Source: Gaiellasilicea sp963794385 (lineage in GTDB: Bacteria; Actinomycetota; Thermoleophilia; Gaiellales; Gaiellaceae). From it: a DNA stretch of 64,000 bases. A program made the position numbers and the translations under genes. The stretch lies in NCBI GenBank assembly GCA_963794385.1, contig CAWCDT010000002.1, positions 1-64,000 of the forward strand, read 5' to 3'. The notes beneath the pieces were generated by a model. The model had not been told where the DNA came from and did not search any database. It worked only from the letters and a program-made list of their open reading frames with translations. Below are positions 1 to 8,577 of this stretch, piece after piece; positions within the stretch are counted from its first letter, which is position 1; each line of letters starts with the position of its first letter.

Positions 1-48
1 GGCGGGGCGCCGCGTCAGCTCCGAGCGGAGGTACCGGAGGTAGAACAC
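1..48 (-). CDS. FtsX-like ABC transporter permease, N-terminus only
   Basis: Only the first 16 codons are in the window; the gene runs off the left edge. From a GTG at 48 the peptide reads MFYLRYLRSELTRRPA, which resembles the start of actinobacterial FtsX/MacB-type permeases (typically MFFLxYLRRELRRR followed by the first membrane helix). A TTCGAT -10-like hexamer lies 6 nt before the GTG, and a direct repeat shared with the upstream response-regulator promoter sits just beyond it, so this is probably a target gene of the adjacent two-component system. The family call rests on 16 residues and is an inference. Confidence 0.45.
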   Translation of the reverse strand, partial: MFYLRYLRSELTRRPA

Positions 49-70
49 GCGCTCATCGAACCACGACGGT

Positions 71-89
71 CTAAGAGCGAGCTAAGAGC
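71..89 (-). promoter_or_regulatory. Direct repeat, probable response-regulator site before the permease gene
   Basis: CTAAGA occurs at 71 and again at 82, an 11-bp period (CTTAG-type half-sites on the minus strand). The repeat overlaps the expected -35 position for the leaderless GTG start at 48. The same 11-bp-spaced pair occurs before the response-regulator gene at 2132-2148. OmpR-family regulators typically bind direct repeats with this spacing. The second half-site overlaps the stop codon of the histidine kinase gene. Confidence 0.55.
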
Positions 90-1425
90 CGTCGGAGAGA
101 GTCAGCCGCACGAGGGTGCCGCCGCCCTCGGCGGCCTCGGCGGTGACCGTGCCGCCGTGCGCCTCGGCCACCTGGCGCACGATGGAAAGGCCGAGTCCCG
201 AGCCTGGCAGGCCACGGGCGGCGGGAGCGCGGTAGAAGCGGTCGAAGACGTGCGGAAGGTCGTCCGCGTCGATCCCGGGACCGTGGTCGCGCACGGTCAC
301 CTCGGCGTTGCGCACCTTCACCTCGATCTCGCCGTTCGGCGGGCTCCACTTCGCGGCGTTGTCGAGCAGGTTCGTGACCGCCCGCTCGATCGTGCCCGGA
401 ACGCCACGGATCATCGATTCGTCGAGGTCGGGCTTGAACGAGACGCCCGGCCGGTTGCGGCGCATCTGCTCGATCGCATCGGCGGTGACGAGGTCGAGCC
501 GCACGTCCTCGGGCTCGGCCGGCGCCTGGTCGCCGCGCGCGAGCTCGACGAGCTCGGAGATCAGCGCGGTCATCTGCGTCAGCTGCTCGGTTACATCGCG
601 CAGCAACAGCTCGCGGTCGCCCGGCGGAAGCGCCTCATCCCGCGCGAGGACCTCGATGTTGGTGCGGAGGCTCGTGAGCGGCGTCCGCAGCTCGTGGGAT
701 GCGTCGGAGACGAGCCGGCGCTGCGCCTTCGCGGACTCCTCGAGCGCGGCGAGCATCGTGTTGAAGGTGGCGGCGAGCCGGGAGAGCTCATCCGAGCCCT
801 GCGCGTCGATGCGTTGCGAGAGGTCGCCGGTCTCCGTGACGTCCTCCGCCGCGCGTGTGAGGCGCTGTACCGGCGCGAGCACGGCGCGCGCGACGACGAG
901 CCCAAGCGCGGCGGCGAGCCCGATCCCGGTGAGCGCGATCACGATCAGAAAGCCGCGGATCCGGGCGAGGGCGTCGTCGACCTCCTCGAGATCACGGGCG
1001 ACCTGGAGAGCGTAGCCCTCGGTCGCGAGCGGAATCGTGAGCACGCGCAGGTGCGTCCCGTCCACGCGGGCGTCCTCGAAAAACGGCTCCTCGACCAGAC
1101 CGGCGGCCGCGGCCCGCGCCCGTTCCGAGACGGGAAGGGCGGCGGACGTGCCCGGAGGCGTGATTGCCGGTCCCTCCACCTGGACGAGCTGGGTGAACAC
1201 CGCCGTCCCTCCGAACGGCTCCGGCGGGATACCGAGGAACTGCTCCCCCTGCGGGTCGCCGAGAATCCGGAGCCTGGGGAGTGCCTCCGCGCGGGACTGC
1301 AGGGTCTCGTCAACGCCGGCCCGCAGTTCGTTGCGCACGAGCGCGTACGTGATCGCCGACGCGGCGACGACCGCGATCGCGACGGCGGCGGCTGCTGCGA
1401 GCGTCAGTCGGGTGCGGAAGCTCAT
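82..1425 (-). CDS. Sensor histidine kinase, HAMP type
   Basis: This 447-residue membrane kinase is the sensor partner of the response regulator just upstream (stop and start 7 nt apart). It has an N-terminal membrane helix (about residues 10-30), an extracytoplasmic sensor region, a second helix (about 155-180), a HAMP domain, a HisKA dimerisation helix with the phosphoacceptor in DASHELRTPL, and a HATPase domain with N box NLLDNAAKWS, DHGPGI and GSGLGLSIV. It should autophosphorylate on His in response to an unknown envelope signal and pass phosphate to the regulator. The order regulator-kinase-permease resembles systems that control an ABC efflux or antimicrobial-peptide transporter. Confidence 0.93.
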   Translation of the reverse strand: MSFRTRLTLAAAAAVAIAVVAASAITYALVRNELRAGVDETLQSRAEALPRLRILGDPQGEQFLGIPPEPFGGTAVFTQLVQVEGPAITPPGTSAALPVSERARAAAAGLVEEPFFEDARVDGTHLRVLTIPLATEGYALQVARDLEEVDDALARIRGFLIVIALTGIGLAAALGLVVARAVLAPVQRLTRAAEDVTETGDLSQRIDAQGSDELSRLAATFNTMLAALEESAKAQRRLVSDASHELRTPLTSLRTNIEVLARDEALPPGDRELLLRDVTEQLTQMTALISELVELARGDQAPAEPEDVRLDLVTADAIEQMRRNRPGVSFKPDLDESMIRGVPGTIERAVTNLLDNAAKWSPPNGEIEVKVRNAEVTVRDHGPGIDADDLPHVFDRFYRAPAARGLPGSGLGLSIVRQVAEAHGGTVTAEAAEGGGTLVRLTLSDGS

Positions 1426-1432
1426 CCGTCGC

Positions 1433-2107
1433 TCACGACTCGCGCAGCGCGTAACCGACGCCGCGGATCGTCTGGATCAGCCGCGGCTTGCCGCCCTGCT
1501 CGGTCTTGCGACGGAGGTACCCGATGTAGACGTCGAGCGAGTTGGAGCCGAAGCCGAAGTCGTAACCCCAGACGCGCTCGAAGATCACCGATCGTGTCAG
1601 CACCTGGCGCGGGTTGAGCAGGAAGAGCTCGAGCAGCGCGAACTCGGTTCGCGTCAGCTCGATCGGGTCGCCGCCGCGCTCCACCTGTCGCGTGCCCGGA
1701 TCGAGGGTGAGGTCGACGAACCGGAGCACGTCCGCCTCGGCCGGCGAGACTCGGCGCAGCAGGGCGCGCAGGCGGGCGAGCAGCTCCTCGAGCGCGAACG
1801 GCTTGACGACGTAGTCGTCGGCGCCCGCATCGAGGCCGGCGACCCGGTCGCTGACGGCGTCTCGAGCGGTCAGCATCAGCACCGGCAACGCGTTGCCGTC
1901 GCGGCGCAGGCGGCGGCAGGTCTCGAGACCGTCGAGCCGCGGCATCGACACGTCGAGCAGGACTGCGTCGACGCCGTTTTCCGCGGTTAGCCGCTCAAGC
2001 GCTTCGAGACCGTCGCCCGCGAGCTCGACCTCGTAGCCCTCGAGCTGGAGGGCGCGGCGGAGGGAGTCCCGGACTGCGGGCTCGTCGTCGACGACGAGAA
2101 CCTTCAT
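1433..2107 (-). CDS. OmpR/PhoB-family response regulator
   Basis: A 224-residue DNA-binding response regulator. The receiver has the acidic pair in VVDDEP, the phosphoacceptor Asp in VLLDVSMP, Thr in MLTA and Lys in VVKPF. The C-terminal winged helix contains LTRTEFALLELF and RTIRGVGYAL. I start at the ATG at 2107 (MKVLVVDDEP): a CACAAT -10 lies 7 nt upstream, which suits a leaderless mRNA; a start three codons further up is possible. A pair of 11-bp-spaced TAAGA repeats overlaps the -35 region, suggesting autoregulation. Confidence 0.95.
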   Translation of the reverse strand: MKVLVVDDEPAVRDSLRRALQLEGYEVELAGDGLEALERLTAENGVDAVLLDVSMPRLDGLETCRRLRRDGNALPVLMLTARDAVSDRVAGLDAGADDYVVKPFALEELLARLRALLRRVSPAEADVLRFVDLTLDPGTRQVERGGDPIELTRTEFALLELFLLNPRQVLTRSVIFERVWGYDFGFGSNSLDVYIGYLRRKTEQGGKPRLIQTIRGVGYALRES

Positions 2108-2131
2108 GACGCACATTGTGTGCGGTCGGAC

Positions 2132-2148
2132 GTAAGAGCCGCCTAAGA
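2132..2148 (-). promoter_or_regulatory. Direct repeat, probable autoregulatory site of the response regulator
   Basis: GTAAGA at 2132 and CTAAGA at 2143 are spaced exactly 11 bp, as in the pair at 71-89. The repeat ends about 11 nt from the -10 hexamer at 2115-2120, so it covers the -35 position; the copy before the permease gene has the same offset to within 1 nt. That layout suits activation by a phosphorylated OmpR-type dimer. Confidence 0.55.
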
Positions 2149-2260
2149 AGCGCGAGACCCACTCGAACGGACTGGCGGTTCCCTCTTTCGAGGGAGGGAA
2201 TCGCGCCCAGGAGCGGCTACAACGTGACTTCGGGGAGAGGGGTCGCAGGAAGCTGCAGCG

Positions 2261-2292
2261 GCCCGTCCAGAGCTGTGGGTCTCTGGACGGGC
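2261..2292. terminator. Strong hairpin, probable terminator of the phosphohexomutase operon
   Basis: GCCCGTCCAGAG at 2261-2272 pairs perfectly with CTCTGGACGGGC at 2281-2292 (12-bp stem, 8-nt loop). It lies about 18 bp beyond the stop of the GAF gene on the minus strand and before the response-regulator promoter. No U-tract follows, as is usual in high-GC actinobacteria, so it may act as an I-shaped terminator or an mRNA 3' end. Confidence 0.6.
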
Positions 2293-2309
2293 GCTCGGCC
2301 TGCCCGAAC

Positions 2310-2652
2310 TCAGGGGGTCCACTCCTCGCCGCCCGTGTCCCAGCCCACGAGGGCGTACGGCGACACGAGGACGGCGACGCGCTCGAGGACGGCCCGCTCC
2401 TCCGGCGAGAGCTCTCCGCCCGCCTCGAGGTCGGCGACGCGGTTGCCCTGGAACACGATCGGGAACGCGGTCGCCGCGGCCTCCGCTCCCGCCGCCGGGC
2501 CGTGAACGACCTCCTCGCCCTCGACGAAGCTGATCCTGACGAAGCGGTCGAGACGCTCGTGCAGGACCGCGACGACCTCGCGGAGAACGGCGTCCGCCTC
2601 GCCGCCGCGGTTCAGTATCTGTTCGACCGCATCGATTGCGTTCCGCGCTCAC
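2310..2652 (-). CDS. Small GAF-like protein (frameshift near its start)
   Basis: From 2634 down to the TGA at 2310 one frame encodes IDAVEQILNRGG..., then RISFVEGEEVVHGP and VLVSPYALVGWDTGG, a compact GAF-like fold with a helical N-terminus. That frame has no start codon before the preceding thioesterase stop. A GTG at 2652 overlaps that stop (GTGA) and fits if one A of the AA at 2636-2637 is an extra base, giving MSAERIDAVEQIL and a protein of about 113 residues. I therefore annotate the gene from 2652 with a probable single-base insertion. The ligand is unknown. It is last in the operon phosphohexomutase-thioesterase-GAF. Confidence 0.6.
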
Positions 2653-3113
2653 TCCTCGAGATCCTCGCCCTCGAATCCGCGGATGAGCTCACGGTACGCC
2701 TGCGGGATCTCGACCGGCCGCCGCTCATCGAGGTCGACGAGCACGAGCGTCTGCGAGGCCGTCACCATCAACAGGTCGTCCTCCATCCGGTACGCGGCAC
2801 AGTCGAACGTGGTGCTCGTCCGGCCGATCCGCGCCGTGCGCACGAAGATCTCGAGCAGGTCGTCGAACACGGCCGGCGCCTGGTACTCGACCTGCGACGC
2901 GCGCATGACGAAGTCGAGGCCGTCGAGCCGGGGGCGGCCGCCGCCGGCGAGATGGCGGAGGTACTCGGTGCGGGCATGGTCGAAGTAGGGGAGGTAGCGA
3001 CCGTAGTAGACGACGCCTTGCGCGTCCGTGTCCGAGAACCAGACGCGCGCGATCGCCGAGTACTTGAACGGCGGTTTCGAGTCGTTGACGCGTCCGAGCT
3101 CGGGCTGGCTCAC
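2649..3113 (-). CDS. Acyl-CoA thioesterase, 4HBT/YbgC family
   Basis: A 154-residue hotdog-fold protein. The sequence FSDTDAQGVVYYGRYLPYFD carries the catalytic Asp and the Tyr/His-type active-site region of 4-hydroxybenzoyl-CoA/YbgC thioesterases, which hydrolyse acyl-CoA or acyl-ACP thioesters. Length is normal for the family. It overlaps the upstream phosphohexomutase gene by 4 nt (ATGA), so the two are translationally coupled. The physiological substrate cannot be told from sequence. Confidence 0.88.
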   Translation of the reverse strand: MSQPELGRVNDSKPPFKYSAIARVWFSDTDAQGVVYYGRYLPYFDHARTEYLRHLAGGGRPRLDGLDFVMRASQVEYQAPAVFDDLLEIFVRTARIGRTSTTFDCAAYRMEDDLLMVTASQTLVLVDLDERRPVEIPQAYRELIRGFEGEDLEE

Positions 3114-4459
3114 GACCGGATCAGCTCGAGCAGCTCGTCGCGCCGCTGCTCCATCAGCTCCTGCGAGCGGGCCTCGAGATTGAGCCGCAGGAGCGGCTCG
3201 GTGTTCGACGGCCTGACGTTGAAATGCCAGTCGTCGTAGTCGACCGAGATCCCGTCCAGGTGGCTCAGCCGCCCGTCCGCGTACCGCTCCTTGATCTCCT
3301 GCAGCTTCAGCGGCACGTCCGCGACCGGGGTGTTGATCTCGCCCGTGAGGAAGAACCGCTCGCGGTAGGGCGCGAGGAGCTCGGAGAGCTTCTGCCCGCG
3401 CGTGGAGATCAGCTCGAGCAGGAGCAGGAACGGGACGACGCCGGAGTCGGCCTGCGAGAAGTCGCGGAAGTAGTAGTGCGCCGAGACCTCACCGCCGAAG
3501 ACGGCGTCCTCCTTCCGCATGCGGTGCTTGATGTACGCGTGGCCGACCCGGTTCACGAGCGGCGTGCCGCCGGCGCGCTCGATCGTCTCCGGCACGGCCC
3601 AGCTCGCGCGCACGTCGTAGATCACCTTGCCGGCGCCCTCCTTTGCCAGGATGGACTCGGCGAGCAGCGCGGTGACGAAGTCGCCGGGAACGAACTCGCC
3701 TGTGTCGTCGACGAAGAAGCACCGGTCCGCGTCGCCGTCGTAGGCGACCCCGAGGTCGGCGCCCTCCTCGAGCGTCCTCGCCGTGATGAATTCCCGGTTC
3801 TCCGGCAGGAGCGGGTTCGGCTCGTGGTTCGGGAACGTCCCGTCCGGCTCGAAGTAGCAGCGAACCGCCTCGATCGGCAGCCGGTCGAGCACCGGCGGGA
3901 GCATCGCGCCGGCCATCCCGTTCGCCGCGTCGATCACGACGCGCAGCGGCCGGATCTTCGCGACGTCGACGAACGAGAGCACCTTCTCGACGAACCCGGG
4001 CCAGATGTCCTCCTGTCGGACCTCGCCGCGCCGGGGCGAAGGCTTGTGTTGTTCCAACACAAGCTCGAGCGCGCGGTCGCGCACCTCGAGCAGGCCCGAC
4101 TCGCCGCCGACCGGCAGCGCGCCGCGGCGGACGATCTTCATCCCGGTGTACTCCTTCGGGTTGTGCGAGGCGGTGACGCAGATGCCGCCCTCGAGGTCGA
4201 GCTCGGCGACGGCGTGGTAGACCATCTCCGTCCCGACGAGGCCGATGTCGAGCACATCCGCACCCCCGTCGGCGGCGCCGTCGATCACCGCCGCGGCCAT
4301 CGCGGGCGAGGAAACGCGCATGTCGCGCCCGACCGCGATCCGCCGTGGCTCGAAGTGCTCGACGTACGCGCGCCCGATCGCGTACGCGCCCTCCTCGTCC
4401 AGCTCGGAAGGGTGCACGCCGCGGACGTCGTAAGCCTTGAAGACGGCGGGCGAAAGCAC
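3110..4459 (-). CDS. manB: Phosphomannomutase/phosphoglucomutase
   Basis: A 449-residue alpha-D-phosphohexomutase that interconverts hexose 6- and 1-phosphates for nucleotide-sugar synthesis. The domain 1 phosphoserine loop is TASHNPKEYTG, the metal-binding loop is DGDADRC, the sugar-binding loop is GGEVSAHYYFRD, and the C-terminal phosphate loop is RPSNTEPLLRLN. The order and length match AlgC/ManB enzymes. The GTG start at 4459 is supported by a TAGCGT -10 (4466-4471, minus strand) 6 nt upstream, indicating a leaderless transcript divergent from the cyclase gene. Mannose versus glucose preference cannot be decided. Confidence 0.93.
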   Translation of the reverse strand: MLSPAVFKAYDVRGVHPSELDEEGAYAIGRAYVEHFEPRRIAVGRDMRVSSPAMAAAVIDGAADGGADVLDIGLVGTEMVYHAVAELDLEGGICVTASHNPKEYTGMKIVRRGALPVGGESGLLEVRDRALELVLEQHKPSPRRGEVRQEDIWPGFVEKVLSFVDVAKIRPLRVVIDAANGMAGAMLPPVLDRLPIEAVRCYFEPDGTFPNHEPNPLLPENREFITARTLEEGADLGVAYDGDADRCFFVDDTGEFVPGDFVTALLAESILAKEGAGKVIYDVRASWAVPETIERAGGTPLVNRVGHAYIKHRMRKEDAVFGGEVSAHYYFRDFSQADSGVVPFLLLLELISTRGQKLSELLAPYRERFFLTGEINTPVADVPLKLQEIKERYADGRLSHLDGISVDYDDWHFNVRPSNTEPLLRLNLEARSQELMEQRRDELLELIRS

Positions 4460-4515
4460 GCGCCGACGCTAGCGCAAGCACGCCCGGGGCGCTCGGCCAG
4501 TCGGAGTCCCACCTC

Positions 4516-4521
4516 TACAAT
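4516..4521 (+). promoter_or_regulatory. -10 element of the cyclase gene (leaderless)
   Basis: TACAAT ends 6 nt before the ATG at 4528, so transcription would begin at or next to the start codon and no Shine-Dalgarno is present. Confidence 0.55.
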
Positions 4522-4527
4522 CACACG

Positions 4528-7451
4528 ATGGAACGGAAGCTCGCCACAGTCCTCTTCGTCGACCTCGTTGGTTCGACGGAACTCGTCGCTGCGAGCGACC
4601 CGGAAGTCGTTCGCCGCCGCGTCAACTCGTTCTTCGAGCACGTCTCGCACTGCATCGCGACGCACGGCGGCATCGTGGAGAAGTTCGCCGGCGATGCGGT
4701 CATGGCCGCCTTCGGCATCCCGCAGGCGCACGAGGACGACGCCGAGCGCGCGCTCAGAGCGGCCGCGGCGATCCTCGACTCGGTGCACGGCCTCGGCCTC
4801 GAGGCGCGGATCGGCGTCGAGGCCGGCGAGGTGGTCGCCGACGACTCCGACTCGACCTTCGCGACCGGCGAGGCGGTCAACGTCGCCGCACGTCTGCAGC
4901 AGGCTGCCGCGCCCGGCGAGATCCTGATCGGCCCGTTCGCGCGCCGGCTGACGCTGCACTGCATCGAGCTCGAGGAACGCGGCTCGCTCGACCTGAAGGG
5001 CTTCGGCGAGCCTCTCGTCGCCTGGAGGCTCGTCGCTTTCCGCGACACCGACGGACTGGCGCCGACGCTCGCGACGAGCTTCGTCGCCCGCGAGTACGAG
5101 CTCGAGCTGCTCCACAACACGCTGTCGCGGGTGATCCGCGACAAGCGCGCCCATCTCTTCACGATCTACGGCGAGCCCGGAGTGGGGAAGAGCCGGCTCG
5201 CGCGCGAGTTCGCCGCCGGCGTCGAGGGCGCCACGATCCTTGCCGGCCGCTCGCTTCCTTACGGCGAGGGCGTGACGTACTGGCCGCTCGCGGAGATGGT
5301 GAAGGTGGCGGCCGGGATCGCCGACGACGATCCCGTGCAGGAGGCGGTCTCGAAGCTGCGCGCCTGCTGCGGCGACGACGCCGTCGCCGACCTGCTCGCG
5401 CTCGCGGTCGGTGTGCTCGAGGGGATCGAGGCCGAGCGCAGCCAGCAGGACATCGTCTGGGCGGCGCACGAATGGGCCGCCGAGCTCGCCGACGCGCAGC
5501 CCCTGATCCTCGTCTTCGAGGACGTGCACTGGGCGGAGGAGCCGCTCCTCGAGCTGCTCGAGCACCTCGCCGAGCGCGTCAAGGACGCGCCGCTGATGAT
5601 CCTCTGCCTCGCCCGTCCGGAGCTGCTCGACATCCGGCCCGGGTGGGGCGGCGGCCGCCTGCGGGCGACCGCGATCGAGCTCGAGCCGCTGGCGCCGGCC
5701 GAGAGCGAGGAGCTGCTCGACGCGCTGCTTGCCGACCACGAGCTCACCCCGGAAGAGCGCCGCATGCTGCTCGAGAAGACGGAGGGGAACCCGCTCTTCG
5801 TCGAGGAGACGACGCGAATGCTGCTCGAGGGCGGCCCGAGTTCGAAACGCATTCCCGACACGCTCCAGGCGATCATCGCGGCGCGCATCGACCGGCTCCC
5901 GCGCAACGAGAAGCGCCTGCTCCAGCGGGCGTCCGTCGTCGGCCGCGATCTTCTGGGAGGGGGTGGCGGAGCACCTGCTGCCCGACCTCGAGGACCTCAA
6001 GCCCGTGCTCGACGCACCTGCTCGTGCGCGACTTCGTCATCCGCGAGAGCCGCTCCTCGATCACCGGCGAGCACGCCTATCGCTTCAAGCACGTGCTCAT
6101 CCGGGACGTCGCCTACGCGAGCCTGGCCAAGGCCGCGCGGGCCGACCTCCACATCCAGGTGGCGGACTGGCTGCACGAGCGGGCAGGGGAGGAGCTCGTC
6201 GAGATCCGCGCCTACCACCTCGACCACGCGGCGACGCTGCACGAGGAGCTCGACGGCGTCGCGCCCGCGGAACTGGCCCAGCGGGCCGCCGTCGCGCTCG
6301 AGAAGGCCGGGCGCCGCGCCCTCGCGCGCGAGGCGAACAAGTCGGCCCGTCGCTTGCTCGTCCGCGCCGTCGAGCTCGAGCCGACGCTGCAGCGCCGCTT
6401 CCTGGCCGCGCGCGCGGCGCGCCGGATCGCCGACCTGCCGGCGCAGGGGGCGGAGATGGAACGGGTCTTCAGCGAGGCGGTGGAGGCCGGCGACAAGCGG
6501 CTCCAGGGGCTTGCCCTGATCGCGCTCGCCGAGAACGCGCTCCTGCGCGACGCCGACCTGCCCCGCGGGCGCGAGCTCGTCGAGCAGGCGCTCGTGCTGC
6601 TCGAGGACGGCAAGCCCGAGGACCGGTACGAGGCTCTCACCGTCCGCGCCCGCATCGGCTGGTGGCTCGGCGACCTCGAGGACGACGAGCGCTGGATCGG
6701 CAAGGCGCTCGAGGTCGCAAGGGAGATCGGCCGCAAGGACCTGGAGGCGACCGCGTCCGACGAGCTGGCGAGCTCCGCGATCGCACGGCTCGACCTCGAC
6801 CGCGGGAGCAGCCTCGTCTCCGAGGCGCTCGAGCTCGCCGAGGAGAGCGGCAACATCACCGCGCTCGGCTGGGCCGTTGTCTCGCAGGCGCGGATCGACG
6901 CGCTGCGGGGCCGGTTCGACGACGCCGCGGCCGGTCTCGACCGGGCGGAGGAGCTCTTCTCCCAGTCGGGCAACGCGTGGGCGCTCGCCCGCGTCTCCAA
7001 CCACTACGGCTGGGTCGAGCGGCGCCGCGGCGACCTCGCAGCCGCGGAACGGCACTTCCGCGATGCGATTCGGATCCTGAAGCCATTGGAGGACCGCGGC
7101 ACGCTCTGCGAGAGCCAGCGCGGACTCGCTCAGGTCCTCGTCCAGCGAGGCAAGATCGACGAGGCGGAGAGCTACGCGCTCGAGTCACGGGAGACCGTCG
7201 GCCCGCACGACAACGTCTCCCGCGCGACGACCCGGATGGCGCTGGGGCTCGTCCGCGCCGCCCAGGGGCGCGACGAGGAGGCGGAGGTGCTCCTGCGCGA
7301 GGCGCTCGACGTGATCGAGGGCAACGTGCTCCTGATCCGCCGGGAGCTGCTGTCCGCCCTCGCGGGCTTCCTGCGCGACCGCGGACGGGTGGACGAGGCC
7401 CAGGAGCTCGAGGACGAGCTCGAGGGCTACGCCGAGCTCGCCGCCGTATAG
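4528..7451 (+). CDS. Class III nucleotide cyclase-AAA ATPase-TPR signalling protein (two frameshifts)
   Basis: The frame-corrected protein is about 973 residues. Residues 1-175 form a class III cyclase homology domain (LFVDLVGST with the metal-binding Asp, KFAGDAVMAAFG, VNVAARLQ); the Lys in VEKFAGD suits ATP as substrate. An AAA/STAND ATPase follows, with Walker A GEPGVGKSR near residue 213 and Walker B LILVFEDVHW near 325, then TPR-like helices to the end. The frame breaks near 5947 and again near 6014; removing one G at each restores VVGRIFWEGVAEHLL and VLDHLLVRDFV, and the total length then divides by three. The family is usually a multidomain transcriptional or signalling regulator. It converges on the TIM-barrel gene with a 25-nt overlap. 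Confidence 0.8.
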
Positions 7452-8284
7452 AGCGCGGCCCTGATCGCCTGCGAGGAAGCCTCGTCGGGCGACTCCGAGA
7501 TGACCGTCGCCGGCCGCTCGAAGCGGCCGAGCGCGGCGCCGAGCGGCTCGGCGCGCAGCGTTCCCTCGCCGTAGGGCAAGTGCTTCGTCTCGTTCCGGTT
7601 TGCGTACGCGATGTCGGAGAAGTGGATGTGGAAAGGAGCTCCGGGCTCGAGCACCGCGTCGGCGCCCTCGAGCACGGCCGCGAACGCGTCGACGTCCGTG
7701 AACGCTCCATCGGTCGTCGCGTGCATGTGGGCGAAGTCGACCACCGGCCGGATCCATGAGACTCGTTCCGCGACGTTGAGGACGTCGTCGATCGAGCCGA
7801 GCTCGTTCACGCGGCCCATCACCTCGAGGCCGAACGGGACGGCGCGCTCCTTCGCCTCCAGGCGCTCCCGGAGCGCGGCCAGCCACGCGACGACGTCGTC
7901 CAGCGTCCGCTCTCGGTCACGACCGAGCCAGAAGCCCGGGTGGATGACGACGAGCTCCGCACCGCAGGCGGCCGCCAGGCCGGCGCTGCGGTCGAGCGCG
8001 CCGAGAGCCTGCTTCGCCTTGCGCTCGTCGGGGTGACCCGGGAAGGCGAAGAGCGGCGCGTGCACGGAGAGGGCGATGTCGTGCTCGCGCGCGACGGCGC
8101 CCAGCTGCTCGGCCAACGGGTAGTCCATCCAGAAGCCGCGCTCGAAGTCGAGCTCGCACGCGGAGTAGCCGCGCTCGAGCAGGAGCGCCGCCGCCTCCTC
8201 GGGCGACTCCCGGGAGGGCCAGCGGGCGGGGCCGAGTCGGATCCTTCCCACGCAGCCGACGGTAACGAACCGCTTCGCCCTCAT
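7427..8284 (-). CDS. Sugar phosphate isomerase/epimerase-like TIM-barrel protein (endonuclease IV superfamily)
   Basis: A 285-residue AP-endonuclease-2/xylose-isomerase-type barrel. Likely metal ligands appear in order: SVHAPL, VIHPGF, LEVMG, VDFAHMHA and HIHFSD, a His/Glu/Asp set typical of a di- or trinuclear metal site. The start at 8284 (MRAKRFVTVG) was chosen over an upstream in-frame ATG at 8437 because the latter would read through the divergent gene at 8316. It could be a sugar epimerase or an endonuclease IV-like DNA repair enzyme; the substrate is not determined. Confidence 0.78.
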   Translation of the reverse strand: MRAKRFVTVGCVGRIRLGPARWPSRESPEEAAALLLERGYSACELDFERGFWMDYPLAEQLGAVAREHDIALSVHAPLFAFPGHPDERKAKQALGALDRSAGLAAACGAELVVIHPGFWLGRDRERTLDDVVAWLAALRERLEAKERAVPFGLEVMGRVNELGSIDDVLNVAERVSWIRPVVDFAHMHATTDGAFTDVDAFAAVLEGADAVLEPGAPFHIHFSDIAYANRNETKHLPYGEGTLRAEPLGAALGRFERPATVISESPDEASSQAIRAALYTAASSA

Positions 8285-8315
8285 GCCGTCCGATCGGGGT
8301 CCTACCCTTTTCGCC

Positions 8316-8561
8316 ATGGCAAAGGGACCCTCCCGGATCGACCTGCTCGAGCTCGACATCGACCTCAGGCTCACCGACCTCTGGCGCGAAGCCGGCGACG
8401 TCGCTGAGTGGAACCTCGAGGTCGTGGCGGCGTTCATGCGCGCCGCCTACGGCAAGGGTTACTGCGATGCGCTGACCGAGGACGACCCCGGCTCGCTCTG
8501 CCAGGAGCACGGGTACCGCGTTCCGGCCAGGCGCGATGCGCGCCCCGCCCGTTCCGGCTAG
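8316..8561 (+). CDS. Small conserved hypothetical protein
   Basis: An 81-residue acidic-helical protein (MAKGPSRIDLLELDIDLRLT...). The ATG at 8316 follows a TACCCT -10-like hexamer (8303-8308) by 7 nt, consistent with a leaderless start, and the gene ends 16 nt before ccmE. It contains a central helix-rich segment, AEWNLEVVAAFMRAAYGKGY, and two Cys but no recognised motif. I do not recognise the family. Confidence 0.6.
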   Translation: MAKGPSRIDLLELDIDLRLTDLWREAGDVAEWNLEVVAAFMRAAYGKGYCDALTEDDPGSLCQEHGYRVPARRDARPARSG

Positions 8562-8577
8562 AGCTACGATCCAACCC

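Noticed and set aside
82..2107. Long plus-strand frames over the kinase and regulator genes
   Set aside because: They are Arg-rich antisense frames typical of high-GC DNA and lack domain motifs.
7427..8437. An in-frame start at 8437 for the TIM-barrel gene (336 residues)
   Set aside because: The extra 51 residues are Ser/Arg-rich and read across the divergent gene at 8316; the conserved fold begins near 8284.
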